Below are positions 49,869 to 61,324 of a DNA stretch of 64,000 bases, piece after piece. The notes beneath the pieces are model-generated. The model saw only the letters and a list, made by a program, of their open reading frames with translations, was not told the origin of the DNA and did no database searches. The stretch lies in assembly GCF_036884655.1 (NCBI RefSeq), contig NC_088340.1, forward strand, positions 29,576,501 to 29,640,500. The letters run 5' to 3'. Each line of letters starts with the position of its first letter. Within the stretch, counting starts at the first letter, position 1. The DNA comes from Musa acuminata AAA Group. Lineage: Eukaryota > Streptophyta > Magnoliopsida > Zingiberales > Musaceae. The translations under genes were made by a program, and so were the position numbers.

Positions 49869-50675
49869 GTCGAGAGGCACCACGCAGGCCGGGCGGCCGC
49901 GCAGGTGTGGCTTGTGAGATGCGAAGCTGAGGGCCGAGGAGCACAACGCAGGCGGGGCGACCGCGGTGTGTCTCGGGAGGCATTAAGCCGAGGGCCGAGG
50001 AGCACAACGCAGGCGGGGTGACCGCGTAGGTGTGTCTCGGGAGGCATGAAGCCGAGGGCCGAGGAGCACAACGCAGGCGGGGTGACCGCACAGGTGTGTC
50101 TCGGGAGGCATGAAGCCGAGGGCCGAGGAACACAACGCAAGCGGGGTGACCGCGCAGGTGTGTCTCGGGAGGCGCAAAGCCGAGGGCCGAGGAGCACAAC
50201 GCAGGCGGGGTGACCGCGCAGGTGTGTCTCGGGAGGCGTAAAGCCGAGGGCCGAGGAGCACAACGCAGGCGGGGTGACCGCGTAGGTGTGTCTCGGGAGG
50301 CATGAAGCCGAGGAACACAACGCAGGCGGGGTGACCGCGCAGGTGTGTCTCGGGAGGCATGAAGCCGAGAGCCGAGGAGCACAACGCAGGCGGGGTGACC
50401 GCGCAGGTGTGTCTCGGGAGGCGCAAAGCTGAGGGCCGAGGAGCACAACGCAGGCGGGGCGACCGCGGTGTGTCTCGGGAGGCATGAAGCCGAGGGCCGA
50501 GGAGCACAACGCAGGCGGGGTGACCGCGTAGGTGTGTCTCGGGAGGCATGAAGCCGAGGGCCGAGGAGCACAACGCAGGCGGGGTGACCGCGCAGGTGTG
50601 TCTCGGGAGGCATGAAGCCGAGGGCCGAGGAACACAACGCAGGCGGGGTGATCGCGCAGGTGTGTCTCGGGAGAG
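49869..50675. repeat. 64-bp tandem array in the Tat 3' region
   Basis: About 12.5 copies of a 64-base unit (core AACGCAGGCGGGGTGACCGC then GTGTGTCTCGGGAGGC). Copies vary at a few positions, and some units are shortened (near 49970, 50300 and 50470). Since 64 is not a multiple of three and the minus strand lacks stops, three long overlapping minus frames (up to 354 codons) appear; they are artefacts. Confidence 0.9.
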
Positions 50676-51008
50676 ATTGACCGAGGCGCTCGGTGCAGGT
50701 AGGCTGCGACCGGGGCGATGGCTCCGGGCGTAACATGACCGAGGCGATACTTGGCTTTCGGTCTAGAGTTTGGTCGTTTCGACCGTTGTGCGGGTGCGGG
50801 TAGCCGGGTCGCCTTTTGCCTGGGGAAGGTCAAAGGGCCATGCCTTTCGAGCGTCGCCGGTTTTTGAGGTTGATATGATTAGGGGCTCCGTACTTCGCAC
50901 CGCGCTGCAATTAAGAGCCGCGCCGGCCGAAGTTATGGCGATGCGACTTTTGCATCTTCGCAGCGCGCCTCAGGAGAGGAAGGGTCGCCGTTTCGGCGGG
51001 AAACAAGC

Positions 51009-51016
51009 TATAAGTA
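51009..51016 (+). promoter_or_regulatory. TATA box of the antisense extra ORF
   Basis: TATAAGTA lies about 120 bases upstream of ATG 51131, in the orientation of the extra ORF and opposite to gag-pol. The distance fits a plant promoter with a leader of ~90 bases. Confidence 0.55.
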
Positions 51017-51130
51017 GCGCTCCGTCGGTCCCTTTCACTTCTTGGTACCTGCATTTGCTTCAATCGCCTCTTTGGGTGACCTGGCCCAGCGCTTCTTCAG
51101 TCGCCCTACCTTCCCAAAAGCTCGGTAAGG

Positions 51131-53259
51131 ATGGCTTCCCCTCCTTCATCCTCTCCTTCTCTGCCTCCTCTTTCCGGTGCCGCCGGTGAGGAGGTGGCAT
51201 TGGCGAGCTCCCGCTCGTCGTCCGAGGAAAGGGCCACCAAAGCCCTCGAATTGCTTATGTGGCCGCACGACCTCGACTCCACCGTGAGCGAGTCGTCGCT
51301 CGGCCTTCTCCGGGACCGTTACGGTATCTCGGCGGAGTTCGCGCTCATTGCCCCTGAGCCGGGGCAGCGGGCGTATGATCCTATACCTAAGGGCTTCGCC
51401 CTAACTGTAGATGCCTTCGAGGCCGGGCTGCGCCTTCCGTTCCACCCTGTCATCACTGCCTGCGTCGCGTGGTGGCGCATTTCTCCTTCTCAGATGGCAC
51501 CGAATTCTTGACGCTATCTGGTGGCGTTCCTCGGGGAATGCTACTATGCCCAGATCGCCCCGAGCCGGTCCCTTTTCCTCTCCTGTTTCCGTCTGTCCAG
51601 AGGGTCGGGGGGCTATTACTTGTCCGCCCGACCGGGTTTCCGTGTCAGTGGGGCTCCTTCCAGCAATAAGGGGTGGAAGGAGCGCTTCTTCTACGTTTGC
51701 CATCCAAAGAGTTGGAGCTTCGGCCTCCGGTGGGCGGCGCGCGCAGTCGATAATACTGCCCCGGCTTTGGACGAGGGGGAGCTCCGAGCCCTTCGAAGAT
51801 TGAAGGAGATCCTCCCGTCTTCCAGAGTCTTCCGAAAGATGACCGAGGCGTGGCTGGTCGAGGCGGGCTTGAGCCCAGTACCTCGAGGTATGCCTTGAGA
51901 AGGTGGCGGTGGGCCTTCCAGTTTTGCTTTTCTCTTTTGGGATACTGACCGAGGTCGTTATGTTTGTGCAGAGATAGTGAACCTTGCTGTAGTGCGTGGA
52001 GGACGCATTTCGTCCGCCGCATCTCCGCGGCGCCAGGTCGGCCCGAGCGTCGGCACTAGGGAGGCGCCGGTGGATCTCGAGGATGTCCGCCCTCGAAAGA
52101 AGGCCAAGGTCGCTGCTGCGAAGAAACCGACTCCCCCAAGGGCTCAGGAGAGCGCAGAGGCGGCGGAGTCGGGCTCGCACGATAGGCGAGGGGGGCGAGG
52201 TCGGGGCGAGGCAGGCCCGAGCAACGTGGTTGCAGGAAAGGCGCCTCGGGAGCCCTCGATCCGGGACTTGTGCCGTCTTCCCGCGGGGCCGCCGAACGAC
52301 TTTTACCATGCGCGCCTGATGGGCGAACTTTCCGAGGGCCAACCTTCTGACCGGTTGGTAGCCCGCTGGGGGGGGCTAACCCGCGGGACCCGGGTGTGGG
52401 CCGACGGGGAGACCGCGACTGCGTTTGTCCGAGGGGGGCTGCATCCTGATCTGGCCCGCGAAATGTACACTCTGCCGTCCGACGTCCTGCTCGGGAAGTC
52501 CGTGAAGTCGCTGCTGTGGGTAAGTGTTCCGCTGCCGGCTTCCGACTTGTGGTGCTCCCGAGGGTCATTTTGACTTTCTTCTTGCAGGGCCAGCACTACG
52601 CGATGGCACTGGCAGACCGCGTTCGCGATGCGGGTCAGGCCCTTGGAATTTTGTGCGACCGCAATGCCGAGCTGCGCAAGCAGCTCGAGGAGGTTCGGGC
52701 CGGGGCGGCTCCGGAGGCGGTTGCGGCGGCCGAGCAACGCCCCTCGGAGCTCGAGGCGGAGGCGACGCGTCTCCGAGCTGAGGCAGGGGCGGCCGACAAG
52801 CGCGCGTTGGCGCTGGAGGTCGAGGTCCTTCGCTTAAGGTCCGAGGCGAAGGCGGCCGAGGAGGAGAAAGGCAATCTCCGGGGACTCCTGGAGGGAGCGC
52901 AGTCAGAGGCTCGTCTGGCCCGAGGCGAGGCGGTCGTCCTGACCTAGCGGCTGGAGGGCGCCCTGGCTGACATGAAGGGGGCTTCGAAAGCCCTGGCGGC
53001 CGAGCGGGAGCGGCGGCCGGAGAAAGAGAAGGAGATAATCGAGGCCTATAAACAGTCACCGGGCTTCCAGCTCGGGCTGGCTCGGTCGGGGCAGGTTACC
53101 TACGAGTACGGGTACCGAATCGCCCTTGGCCGGTTCCAGACGAGCCATCCCGGGCTGGAAGTGGAGGCGGATCCGTTTGTCTCGCATCCTGAGGACTTGG
53201 ATGTGGACATGCTGGAGGAAGTTCCTTTCGACGATGGCATGGGGGGATCCGACGGTTAG
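51131..53259 (+). pseudogene. Antisense extra ORF of Tat element (gypsy-type 'transposase 28' family), three exons, two stops
   Basis: Exons 51131-51887, 51972-52519 and 52588-53259 join to 659 codons with correct phases and GT-AG introns of 84 and 68 bases. Exon 1 carries the conserved plant 'putative gypsy-type transposon' block (LRDRYGISAEF, ISPSQMAPNS, RYLVAFLGECYYAQI, SGGYYLSARPGF). This was named after transposons but has no proven transposase activity. Exon 2 is basic (RPRKKAKVAAAKK). Exon 3 is a long coiled coil of Glu/Ala/Arg heptads (about 52650-53040) with an acidic end. A TGA at 51509-51511 replaces a Trp codon, and a TAG at 52945-52947 sits where Gln is expected. An AATAAA follows at 53414. 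The role in the element is unknown. Confidence 0.8.
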
Positions 53260-53413
53260 GGCGGTCTGGAGGTCAGCCCAGCCGGGCAGCTTCCGTATTT
53301 TGTAACTTTTGTGACCTTCGGGCCTGGTCATAGTTGTAACCCCTTGCTTTATAAAGAAAACTTTCTCCCAGTACGTCTTTCGAAAGTCGGGTCTTGTAAT
53401 CCCATGCTTCATG

Positions 53414-53419
53414 AATAAA
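53414..53419 (+). promoter_or_regulatory. Polyadenylation signal after the antisense ORF
   Basis: AATAAA 155 bases after the stop of the extra ORF and just before the pol stop (53522). The extra ORF and pol are convergent with only 262 bases between stops. Confidence 0.5.
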
Positions 53420-53521
53420 AGAACCTTTTCCCAGTGTCTTTTAAGCTTCAAAAATTGCACAACTTCGACTTTGGAGCTGTTGCCAGGGGCATTGACCTCA
53501 GACGAAGAACTTTTTAAGGTT

Positions 53522-56500
53522 CTAGATGTTCCATGTCCTCGGTAGGGAGGAACCGTCCATCGTTGTGAGTCGATAGGTACCTGGTCGAACCACGCCGGTG
53601 ACCCGGTAAGGTCCCTCCCACTTGGGGGCCAGCTTCCCCCTCGTTCGGGTCGGGTCGCTGACTTCGGCCCTTCGTAGGACTAGATCGCCTAACCTGATTG
53701 GTCTGGGTCGCACCTTTCTGTTGTAGACCCTTGCGACGGCTCTCTGGTGAGAGAGGGCCTTCAGGTGTGCGTCGGCACGTCGTTCCTCGAGCACGTCGAG
53801 GCTGGCGCGAAGTCCCTGGTTCGAGGCCTCCTGTTCGTAGCTCCTTGTCTGAAGTGTGGCAACAGTCATCTCGGGCAGTAGGACGGCCTCGGTTCCAAAA
53901 GTCAAGCTATATGGGGATTCTCCGGTCGCAGCTTTGGGGGTGGTGCGCAGCGACCACAGCACGCTGGGGAGCTCGTCCGTCCAGGTCGATCGGGCTGCGG
54001 ACACTCTTCTTCTGAGGCCATCCAGGATGGACCGGTTGGTTACCTCGGCCAACCCGTTCGTCTGAGGGTGGGCCACCGAACTGAACCTCAGTTGAATGCC
54101 ATGACCGGCGTAGAATTCCCGGAACCTCGTGCCGGCGAACTGAGGTCCGTTGTCGGTGACAATGGCTCTGGGCAACCCAAACCGGGTCACAAGGTTTTTC
54201 CAAATGAATTTCTCCATTTGGTGTTCCGTCGTCGTAGCCAGTGGCTCGGCCTCGACCCACTTTGTGAAGTAGTCTACTCCCACAATTATATACTTCCGCT
54301 GTCCAGAGGCCAGTGGGAAGGGGCCGAGGAGGTCCAGTCCCCACTGGGCGAATGACCATGCGCAGTCGATGGGACTGAGCGGGACCGCAGGCTGTCGGGG
54401 TGCGCGGGCGTGTCGCTGACACGAGCCGCACCGCTGCACGTAAGCTTTTGCGTCTCGACACATGGTTGGCCAGTAGTAGCCTTGGCGGAGTATCTTGTGC
54501 GCCAGGGTCCGTCCGCCAATGTGTTCGCCGCAGATCCCCTCGTGAGTTTCAGCCAGGACTGTCTGGGCTTCGAAAGGCTCCAAACACCTCAGGAGGGGGT
54601 AGGTGAAGGATCGTTTGTAAAGCTGGCCACTTTCCTCGGTGTACCACGCGTGCGTGCGGCGCAGACGCCGAGCTGCGCCTTCGTCGAGGGGAAGGGTTCC
54701 ATCCCGCTTGAAGCGCAGCAGCTCTTGCACCCACGTGGTCGGCGCACCGCCTGGGGCCGTGGTTGCCACCTCAATGGCGCGAGCGGGAAGCTCCTCTATC
54801 TCTGGCCACGCTTCGGGGGTTCGCCTTGACGCCAGCTTAGCGAGCGCGTCGGCTCGTCCGTTCTCCTCCCTTGGAACATTAGATAATGTAAAGTAAGAGA
54901 ATTTCGCGGTTAGATCCCTTACCCGCGCCAGATATTTGGCCATGGTTGCGTCACGAGCTTCGTATCCACTGCTGAGCTGTTCGGCCACGAGTTGCGAGTC
55001 AGTGAGGACATGTATTGCGGCCACCTGCATCTCGAGGGCCAGCCTTAATCCTGCTAGGAGCGCTTCGTACTCCGCCTCATTGTTGGTGGCTTTAAACCCG
55101 AAGCGGAGGGAGCGCTCGAATGAGCGTCCGTCGGGGGCGAGAAGGACCAGCCCAGCTCCGGCACCCCTTGAGTTGGCCGAGCCATCCACGTGTAGGGTCC
55201 AAGCCTCGGGAGCTCGCTCGAGGTCTTTGTCCACCCGAGCTAATTCCACGATGAAGTCGGCTACCGCCTGGGCCTTGATGGCGGTTCTGGGCGCGTAACT
55301 GATATCATGTTCACCGAGCTCCACCGCCCATCTGAGGAGCCGACCTGCAACATCGTACTTTGTTAAGATCTGCCGGAGAGGTTGGTCGGTGATGACTTCC
55401 ACCGAGTGTGCCTGGAAGTAGGGGCGCAACTTCCGAGCCGAGAGCACCAGGGCGAGTGCGAGTTTTTCTATCGGCGGGTAACGCTCCTCAGGTCCACTCA
55501 AGACGTGGCTGACGTAGTAGATCGGGAGTTGTGCGCCGGAGCTTTCCTTGATGAGGACGGAGCTGACTGCGTGCGGGGAGGCCGCCAGATAGAGTCCCAG
55601 CTTCTCGCCGGGGAAGACAGAGGCGAGTCGAGGGAGGCTGGCCAGGTGCTGCTTCATCTGTTTCAAAGCCTCCTCGCATTCCGATGTCCATTGGAAGTTC
55701 TTCGGGTCTTTGAGCGCCTTGAAGAAAGGGAGGCAGCGATCGCCCGATCGGGCGAGGAAGCGAGACAGGGCGATAAGTCTACCGTTGAGTCGCTGCAGGT
55801 CTTTAACCGTCCGGGGGGACTGCATATCGATTATTGCCTGTACTTTCTCCGGGTTGGCGTCGATTCCTCTCTGGTGTACAATGAACCCCAGGAACTTCCC
55901 GGAGGTGATGCCGAAAGCGCACTTTGTGGGGTTGAGTCGCATGCCAAACTTGCGTAGCATGGCGAAGGCCTCGGCTAGGTCGGCAAGGTGTGTTCCGGCC
56001 TCTCTGCTTTTCACAATCATGTCGTCCACATAGATTTCCATGTTCCTCCCGATTTGAGGGGCAAACATCTTGTTTACCGTCCTCTGGTATGTGGCTCCGG
56101 CATTTTTCAACCCGAACGGCATGACCTTGTAGAAGTATATCCCTTGATCGGTGAGGAAAGCCGTGTGTTCCCTGTCTTCGGGCGCCATCCTGATCTGGTT
56201 GTATCCTGAATAGGCGTCCATGAAAGAGAGGCGTGCGTGCCCTGCTGTCGCGTCGACCAGCTGGTCGATCTTCGGGAGGGGATAGCAGTCTTTAGGACAC
56301 GCACTGTTGAGACTAGTGTAGTCAATGCACATCCTCCAGCTTCCATTGTGTTTTTTCACGAGAACTACATTGGATAACCACTGAGGATACTTGGCTTCTT
56401 CTATCAAGCCGGCCGCCAAGAGTCGGTCCACCTCCTCTTGTATGGCGCGTTGTCGGTCAGGTGCGTGGCGCCGGGGCTTTTGCTTCACCGGACGAGCGTC

Positions 56501-58801
56501 AGGTGGGATATTGAGATGATGCTCCGCGACCTTCGGGTCGACTCCCCTCATGTCCGATGGGGACCAGGAGAAAATGTCGGCATTTTCCCGCAGAAGGCCG
56601 ACGAGCTGTTCCCGTTCCCGCTCGGGCAGCTTTGATCCGACTTTGACCGTCTGATCCGGCCGTGCTTCCCGCAAGGGGAAGTCAACAGTGGATCCCCTCG
56701 GCTCAGGGTGAGGGGCCGGCTTCTTTGCTTCCCGGGGATCTTCTAGAGGCGCCTCTCCCCTGGCCCTTTTGCCCAATGAGACGGAGGTAAGGTAGCAGCG
56801 CCTGGACTCTTGGGGGCTTCCGGTGACTTCCCCGACCCCCTCCCGAGTCAGGAATTTGACGGTCCGGTAGTAGGTCGAGACGACGGCTCTGACCTTGTTG
56901 AGGGTTGGCCGACCAAGTATGGCATTATAAGTGGTGGGAAGGTCGACCACCAGAAAAGTGGTCATGACGGTCTTCGATTTCGGCGGGGTCCCCAGAGTCA
57001 GAGGCAGGGTGATGGCTCCCAGGGGCGATATTGAATCTCCCGTGAAGCCGGTGAGCGCCGAGCACATCGGGCTTAAACTTTCCCTGGCTAGGCCCAGCTT
57101 CTGGAAGGCGCCAAAGTAGAGTATGTCGGCCGAGCTCCCCGTGTCGACCATGATTCTCCTCACTTGCGCGTTGGCTACCCTAGCCGATATCACCAGGGCG
57201 TCGTCGTGGTGGGGTCGCTCAGTAGCTCCGGTTGGGAAGGTGATCTCGGGCTCAGGCCCGCGCCCCGAGGCTTCGTCGGGGGCAGCCCGGGCATAGGCCT
57301 TCCTGCCCGACATAGAACTTCCTCCGGATGTGGGGCCCCTGGCTATGACATCGATGTGTCGCTCAACAGGGCCCTCCGGACGAGGAGACTGCTCCTTGCT
57401 CGGCCGGAGGTACTGGCCGAGATGACCTTTGAGGATGAGCTCCTCGATTTATCTTTTTAACTCGTAACACTGCTCAGTGTCGTGCCCGTGTTGTCGATGG
57501 AATCGGCAATACTTTGAGCGGTCTGCGAGCTCTCGCGGGTTCTTCATCGGGTGAGGGTCCCTGAGCAGCCCCTTCCCCCTTTCGTGTAGGAATATCTCTG
57601 TCCGGGAAGAGTTCAAGGCGGGAAGAGGAGGCCTTGGGTCGGGCCTGTCCAACTTTCGCCGGGAGGTGGTGGGTTGTTGCTATCGGGGCGGCTCCGACTT
57701 GACCTTTCTGTGCTCCTCCCGCTTTCCGATCATCCAGGTTTCCGCGGCGATGAACTGACTGGCCCGTTGGAGCATCTCGGGGACCGCGACGGGGGGCCTC
57801 TCCACGAGCGACCAGAAGAACCTGGAGGGCCGCAGACTAGTCATAAAGGCCTGCATCAAGAGAGAGGGGTGAGCATCCGACAATCCACGGATTTGCGTCG
57901 TAAACCGGTTCACAAAGTGAGAAAGGGGCTCGTCCTCCTTCTGGTTGAGCCCTAAGAGCAACGCCATGGACAGCTTCGGTCGGGCGTACGCCAGGAAGTT
58001 AAGTTCAAAATCCTTGGCGAGCTGATCGAAGGAGGCGATGGTCCCTGGCTTCAGGCCACTGTACCACGCGCGGGCTGGTCCTCGCAAGGTCGTCGGGAAT
58101 GCCCTGCACATCAGGGCGTCTGAAGTCCCGAATAGCACCATCTGGGACCGAAAAGCGGCCACGTGGTCCGCGGGGTCGGTCGCGCCGTCATACGCGTCCA
58201 AGGAGGGGAGGCGGAAATGCGGTGGGATCGCCTGATCCTGTATCTCGGGGGTGAACGGAGATCCTTGGTGTCCGTCCGCCTCGAGTTCTCCCTTTGACTT
58301 ACGAACCTCTTGTTGTACCTCGTCAAGCCTTTGACTGACGAGGCGCAGCTGGGCCCGTAGGGCGTTCGTCGAGTCGGTAGTCGGAGCCTCGGGCTCGGGG
58401 CGGCTCGTCGTGTCCTCTGCTTCCCTGCTCCCCGGTCGAGTTGTGGGGTTTCGAGGCGAGCCCGGAAGCCTTGGGAGTGGCACGCGGGTCCGGTCGGGGG
58501 TCTCCTGTTGCTACGAGGGCCGCGCCGCATGCGGAGGGGTTCGTTGGGAGACAATGGTCTGCACCATGCTTGTCAGAGCTCGGACCTGGTGGGCGAGGTC
58601 ATGAAAGGCCTCGGGCAACACTTGCGAGGAGTCGGCGGGTGCGCCGCCAGGGGGCGACAAGCCCGGGTCGTTGAACAGTCGCCAGTAGCGTTCTGACACC
58701 GCTGCGGGGCGTTCGTCGTGGGTTTCGTCACGCCGTTCCCCTAAGGCGGGGAGCACCGCATTTGAGGATCCGCCGGGGTAGATTTGTTGATCGCCTGACA
58801 T
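53522..58801 (-). pseudogene. Tat gag-pol, one frame interrupted by three stop codons
   Basis: A single frame of 1760 codons runs from ATG 58801 to the pol stop at 53522. Stops occur at 58513-58511 (TAG), just before 57680 (TAG) and near 57449 (TAA); the last lies inside the gag zinc region after CYELKR. Gag has [12 protein letters not shown] and a Cys-His motif [14 protein letters not shown]. Pol (open from 57313, 1263 codons) has protease [10 protein letters not shown], reverse transcriptase with YVDDMIV, and a first RNase H lacking the usual catalytic start ([14 protein letters not shown]). A second RNase H follows ([34 protein letters not shown]). Integrase has H-H-C-C ([19 protein letters not shown]) and DDE ([16 protein letters not shown]). 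Two RNase H domains are the Tat hallmark. Confidence 0.92.
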
Positions 58802-58811
58802 TTGGATGAGG

Positions 58812-58829
58812 CCCTCCTTCTAGCGCCAA
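58812..58829 (-). other. Primer binding site of Tat element
   Basis: On the minus strand TTGGCGCTAGAAGGAGG follows the 5' LTR end by two to three bases. It is not the iMet type, and I cannot assign the tRNA by eye. Confidence 0.6.
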
Positions 58830-58831
58830 TC

Positions 58832-59434
58832 TATTACGGTAAGTAACTTTTTAGCCGCGACCTTGGGGCCGACGCGGCTGGTTCAGGGCTCCAAATGACT
58901 TGAATCGGACGTGTCCCTCCCTAAGGCCTTGAGATGGCGGATGTCGAGGACCTGCCTGGGAAACTTCGCCTTGCTGAGTTAACGGCGGTCGGGTACCTGC
59001 ACACAGGTCAGGTCGGTAGCTCGGCCCGACCCCTCCGACGATTAAGTCAGTGGGGAGGAGTATTGTATTGAGTGAAAGATCGATCCCCTTGCGCTGGGAG
59101 CCGGGGGGGGTATTTATGAAGGGGGCTTGATGTTACCTGATGGGCCATCTTGCAAGAGCAGGACCGTACCTCCGGTGGCATCTGTCGCCGTCGTGGGCGT
59201 TGCGTGTGGAGCCGAGCTGCCACAGGGTATGGGGGGTGTCAGCTGGTGCGTTTGCCTGCCTCGGCCGGCCCTGATGGGTCAGCCGAGGAGGTCCAAGTAC
59301 GGTGGGTATGGGTGCGTGTCGCGTCGTCGTTAATGCTCTTTCTGGGGTAGCGCGTCGTACCGGGCGTCCGACGTGGGGGGGTGTATTACGTCAAATCTAG
59401 GGTGTTATGTCAAGTCAGTTTTTTACCCCTATCA
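58832..59434 (-). repeat. 5' LTR of Tat element (603 bp)
   Basis: It matches 49051-49654. Its inner terminal dinucleotide is TA instead of CA (minus strand), one of about 22 differences from the 3' LTR. Confidence 0.9.
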
Positions 59435-59439
59435 CTACT

Positions 59440-59769
59440 CATATTCTTTTCGGGCACGAAATATCATTGAAAGCCATGGTGACATTGTTAGTGGTCTGGG
59501 AATCAGTTAGGCATCACGCCACCAGATCCATTCACCTTTGTCGTTCCGATACCGGTGGCACGGAGAACAACACCTTGCATTTGAGCTGGTCAGCCGAATC
59601 CATCAGAGCATTAATGCAGACAAGTAGGGCGGCGTTGACCCATGGGCGACGGGACCTCTTCTTATCCAACATGCAACAGTCAACTCTTCTTTCTGTTGAT
59701 TAAAGACGTTGCAACTGGAGTGTGGAGAAACTAGAAAGGATCTGCATCTCCCAACTTCTTCGCAGATTC
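59440..59769. other. Host sequence between two retroelements
   Basis: About 330 bases with no gene or repeat that I can identify. The left edge is fixed by the CTACT duplication; the right edge is approximate. Confidence 0.4.
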
Positions 59770-60594
59770 AGGTTTGTTAGTCAACAAAGATTCTGTGTGG
59801 CTGGCGAGTCAGCACGATTAGGTCCGTAGGCTGACATCAAAAATTTTTGGTGGAATGAGTAGGATGATGAGGTGGCTAAGCTAAGTCCTCGGAACTTTTC
59901 AAGTGCTTCAGGCGAAGATTGAGCTGGAAGGGTCGGTTGAGTCCTTGCAAGCGGTCGGGGGTTAGCACTCCAAGGCCAGTCGACTTGAGTGTTGTTTATG
60001 ATGAGATGTGTCATTTCGTCCCCAGGGTAGTTGGTAATCTTTCTTCGTGAGTGTGCCCTTGAGATGGGAGGTGCAGGCTGGCGTTGGTTGGGACCCGATC
60101 CGCTGGTCCACCCTCCTCTATGCACTGGATGACGACTTCGGGGTGAAGACGCCCGTTGCTCAGTGGCGATCACCTTCTTGCAAAACGGCCTTCGTCGAGT
60201 ATCTCCCGACTTTGGCCCTTCCGACGAGCAAGTCAGTTTGGTTCAGATTCCCCCGTTTTTTCCCTTCCCCTTTCTTGGGATCGGACGAGGGTATTTATAC
60301 CCGAGTGTGAGAGTTGATTGCCCCTCGATTCGGCGTGGCCGCTGACCTTGTGGGGGCGGGACAACTTCTGACGAGATGGCGTCCTCGGGGGGTGCTTGTG
60401 GCGTCAAACGACACTGTCCCAAAAGCAGACGGCACCGCCCTGAGCTCTTGGGTTGGTCAAGTCGCATAGTGTATCAGTACCGAACTTGACGTGGCATGCG
60501 CCCCGTGGTTCTGGCGACGTGTGGCGTTGCGTTCATGGTTGTCGGTTGGTGATGTTTGTTGGTGATTCATCTAGGGTCAAAATATATCATATCA

Positions 60595-60645
60595 CTTCTC
60601 TCCTCCCCCCCCTTCCCCTCCCCCCCCCCCCCCCCCCCCCTCCGG
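60595..60645 (-). other. Poly-purine (minus strand) tract with long G run
   Basis: The plus strand reads CTTCTCTCC, then C runs of 8, 4 and about 19. On the minus strand this is an unusually long G-rich purine tract next to the LTR end, fitting a polypurine primer that has expanded. Confidence 0.6.
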
Positions 60646-61044
60646 GGTGTGCCGACGGATCCCCAAAGGACCGGGTGGCATGCCTGGGGCTGAGGGACGT
60701 GATCGTACTGGGCGTCTCCATGGGAGAAGTGGGTTGACTCGTCGAGGGTGTTTTAGGGGGGTAGGACCCCATAGTGTGGGCAGGAGCGACCTTGCTAATT
60801 GCACGGTAGGGGCATGACGAAGCGAAACCAAGGCGTCGATGTCGGCGAGTCGAGGTCATCGTGAGGCGACTCAGATAGCGGAATGTGACTTAGCCGCACG
60901 GTGTGGCTTGATCGTTAGGATCAGGCCGGTGGGCAAAGCACCTACGTCTGGGCTCGAGTTTTAATGTCGACCGGTTGCAAACCGAGAGTGATTTAGCACA
61001 CTTTGGTCGGAAGCTGGATATGGGGGTTGAGCGGGTAGATCCTG

Positions 61045-61320
61045 CTCCGATTTGAATATGGGGACCGAATTTGTGAGCTCGGCTCTGAATTGAGTATGGG
61101 GACCAAGTTTATGAGCTCGGCTCCGAATTGAGTCAGGGAACCGAGTTTGTGAGCTCGGCTCTAAATTGAGTCTGGGGACCGAGTTTGTGAGCTTGGCTCC
61201 GAATTGAGTCTGGGGACCGAGTTTGTGAGCTCGACTCCGAATTGAGTCTCGGGACCGAGTTTGTGAGCTTGGCTCGAATTGAGTATGGGGATCGAGTTTG
61301 TGAGCTCGGCTCCGAATTGA
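61045..61320. repeat. 38-bp tandem array
   Basis: About seven copies of a 38-base unit, GGGGACCGAGTTTGTGAGCT followed by CGGCTCCGAATTGAGTCT. Copies differ by point changes. Confidence 0.85.
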
Positions 61321-61324
61321 ATCT

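Larger units (their letters stand above)
49051..59434 (-). mobile_element. Complete but decayed Tat-lineage Ty3/gypsy element with antisense extra gene
   Basis: The 10384-base element reads on the minus strand. It has two ~604-base LTRs, a CTACT target duplication, a non-iMet primer site, a single gag-pol frame and, between pol and the 3' LTR, an oppositely oriented spliced ORF and a 64-bp tandem array. Tat identity rests on the two RNase H domains in pol and the gag zinc motif. LTRs differ at about 22 of 604 positions (3.6%), mostly transitions. Three in-frame stops in gag and between gag and pol, and two stops in the antisense ORF, suggest a copy that no longer works by itself. Confidence 0.93.

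Noticed and set aside
49723..50833. Minus-strand frames of 337 and 354 codons with PETHLRGHPACVV-like repeats
   Set aside because: They are frame readings of the 64-bp tandem array, which has no stops on that strand; the repeat shifts frame at every unit.
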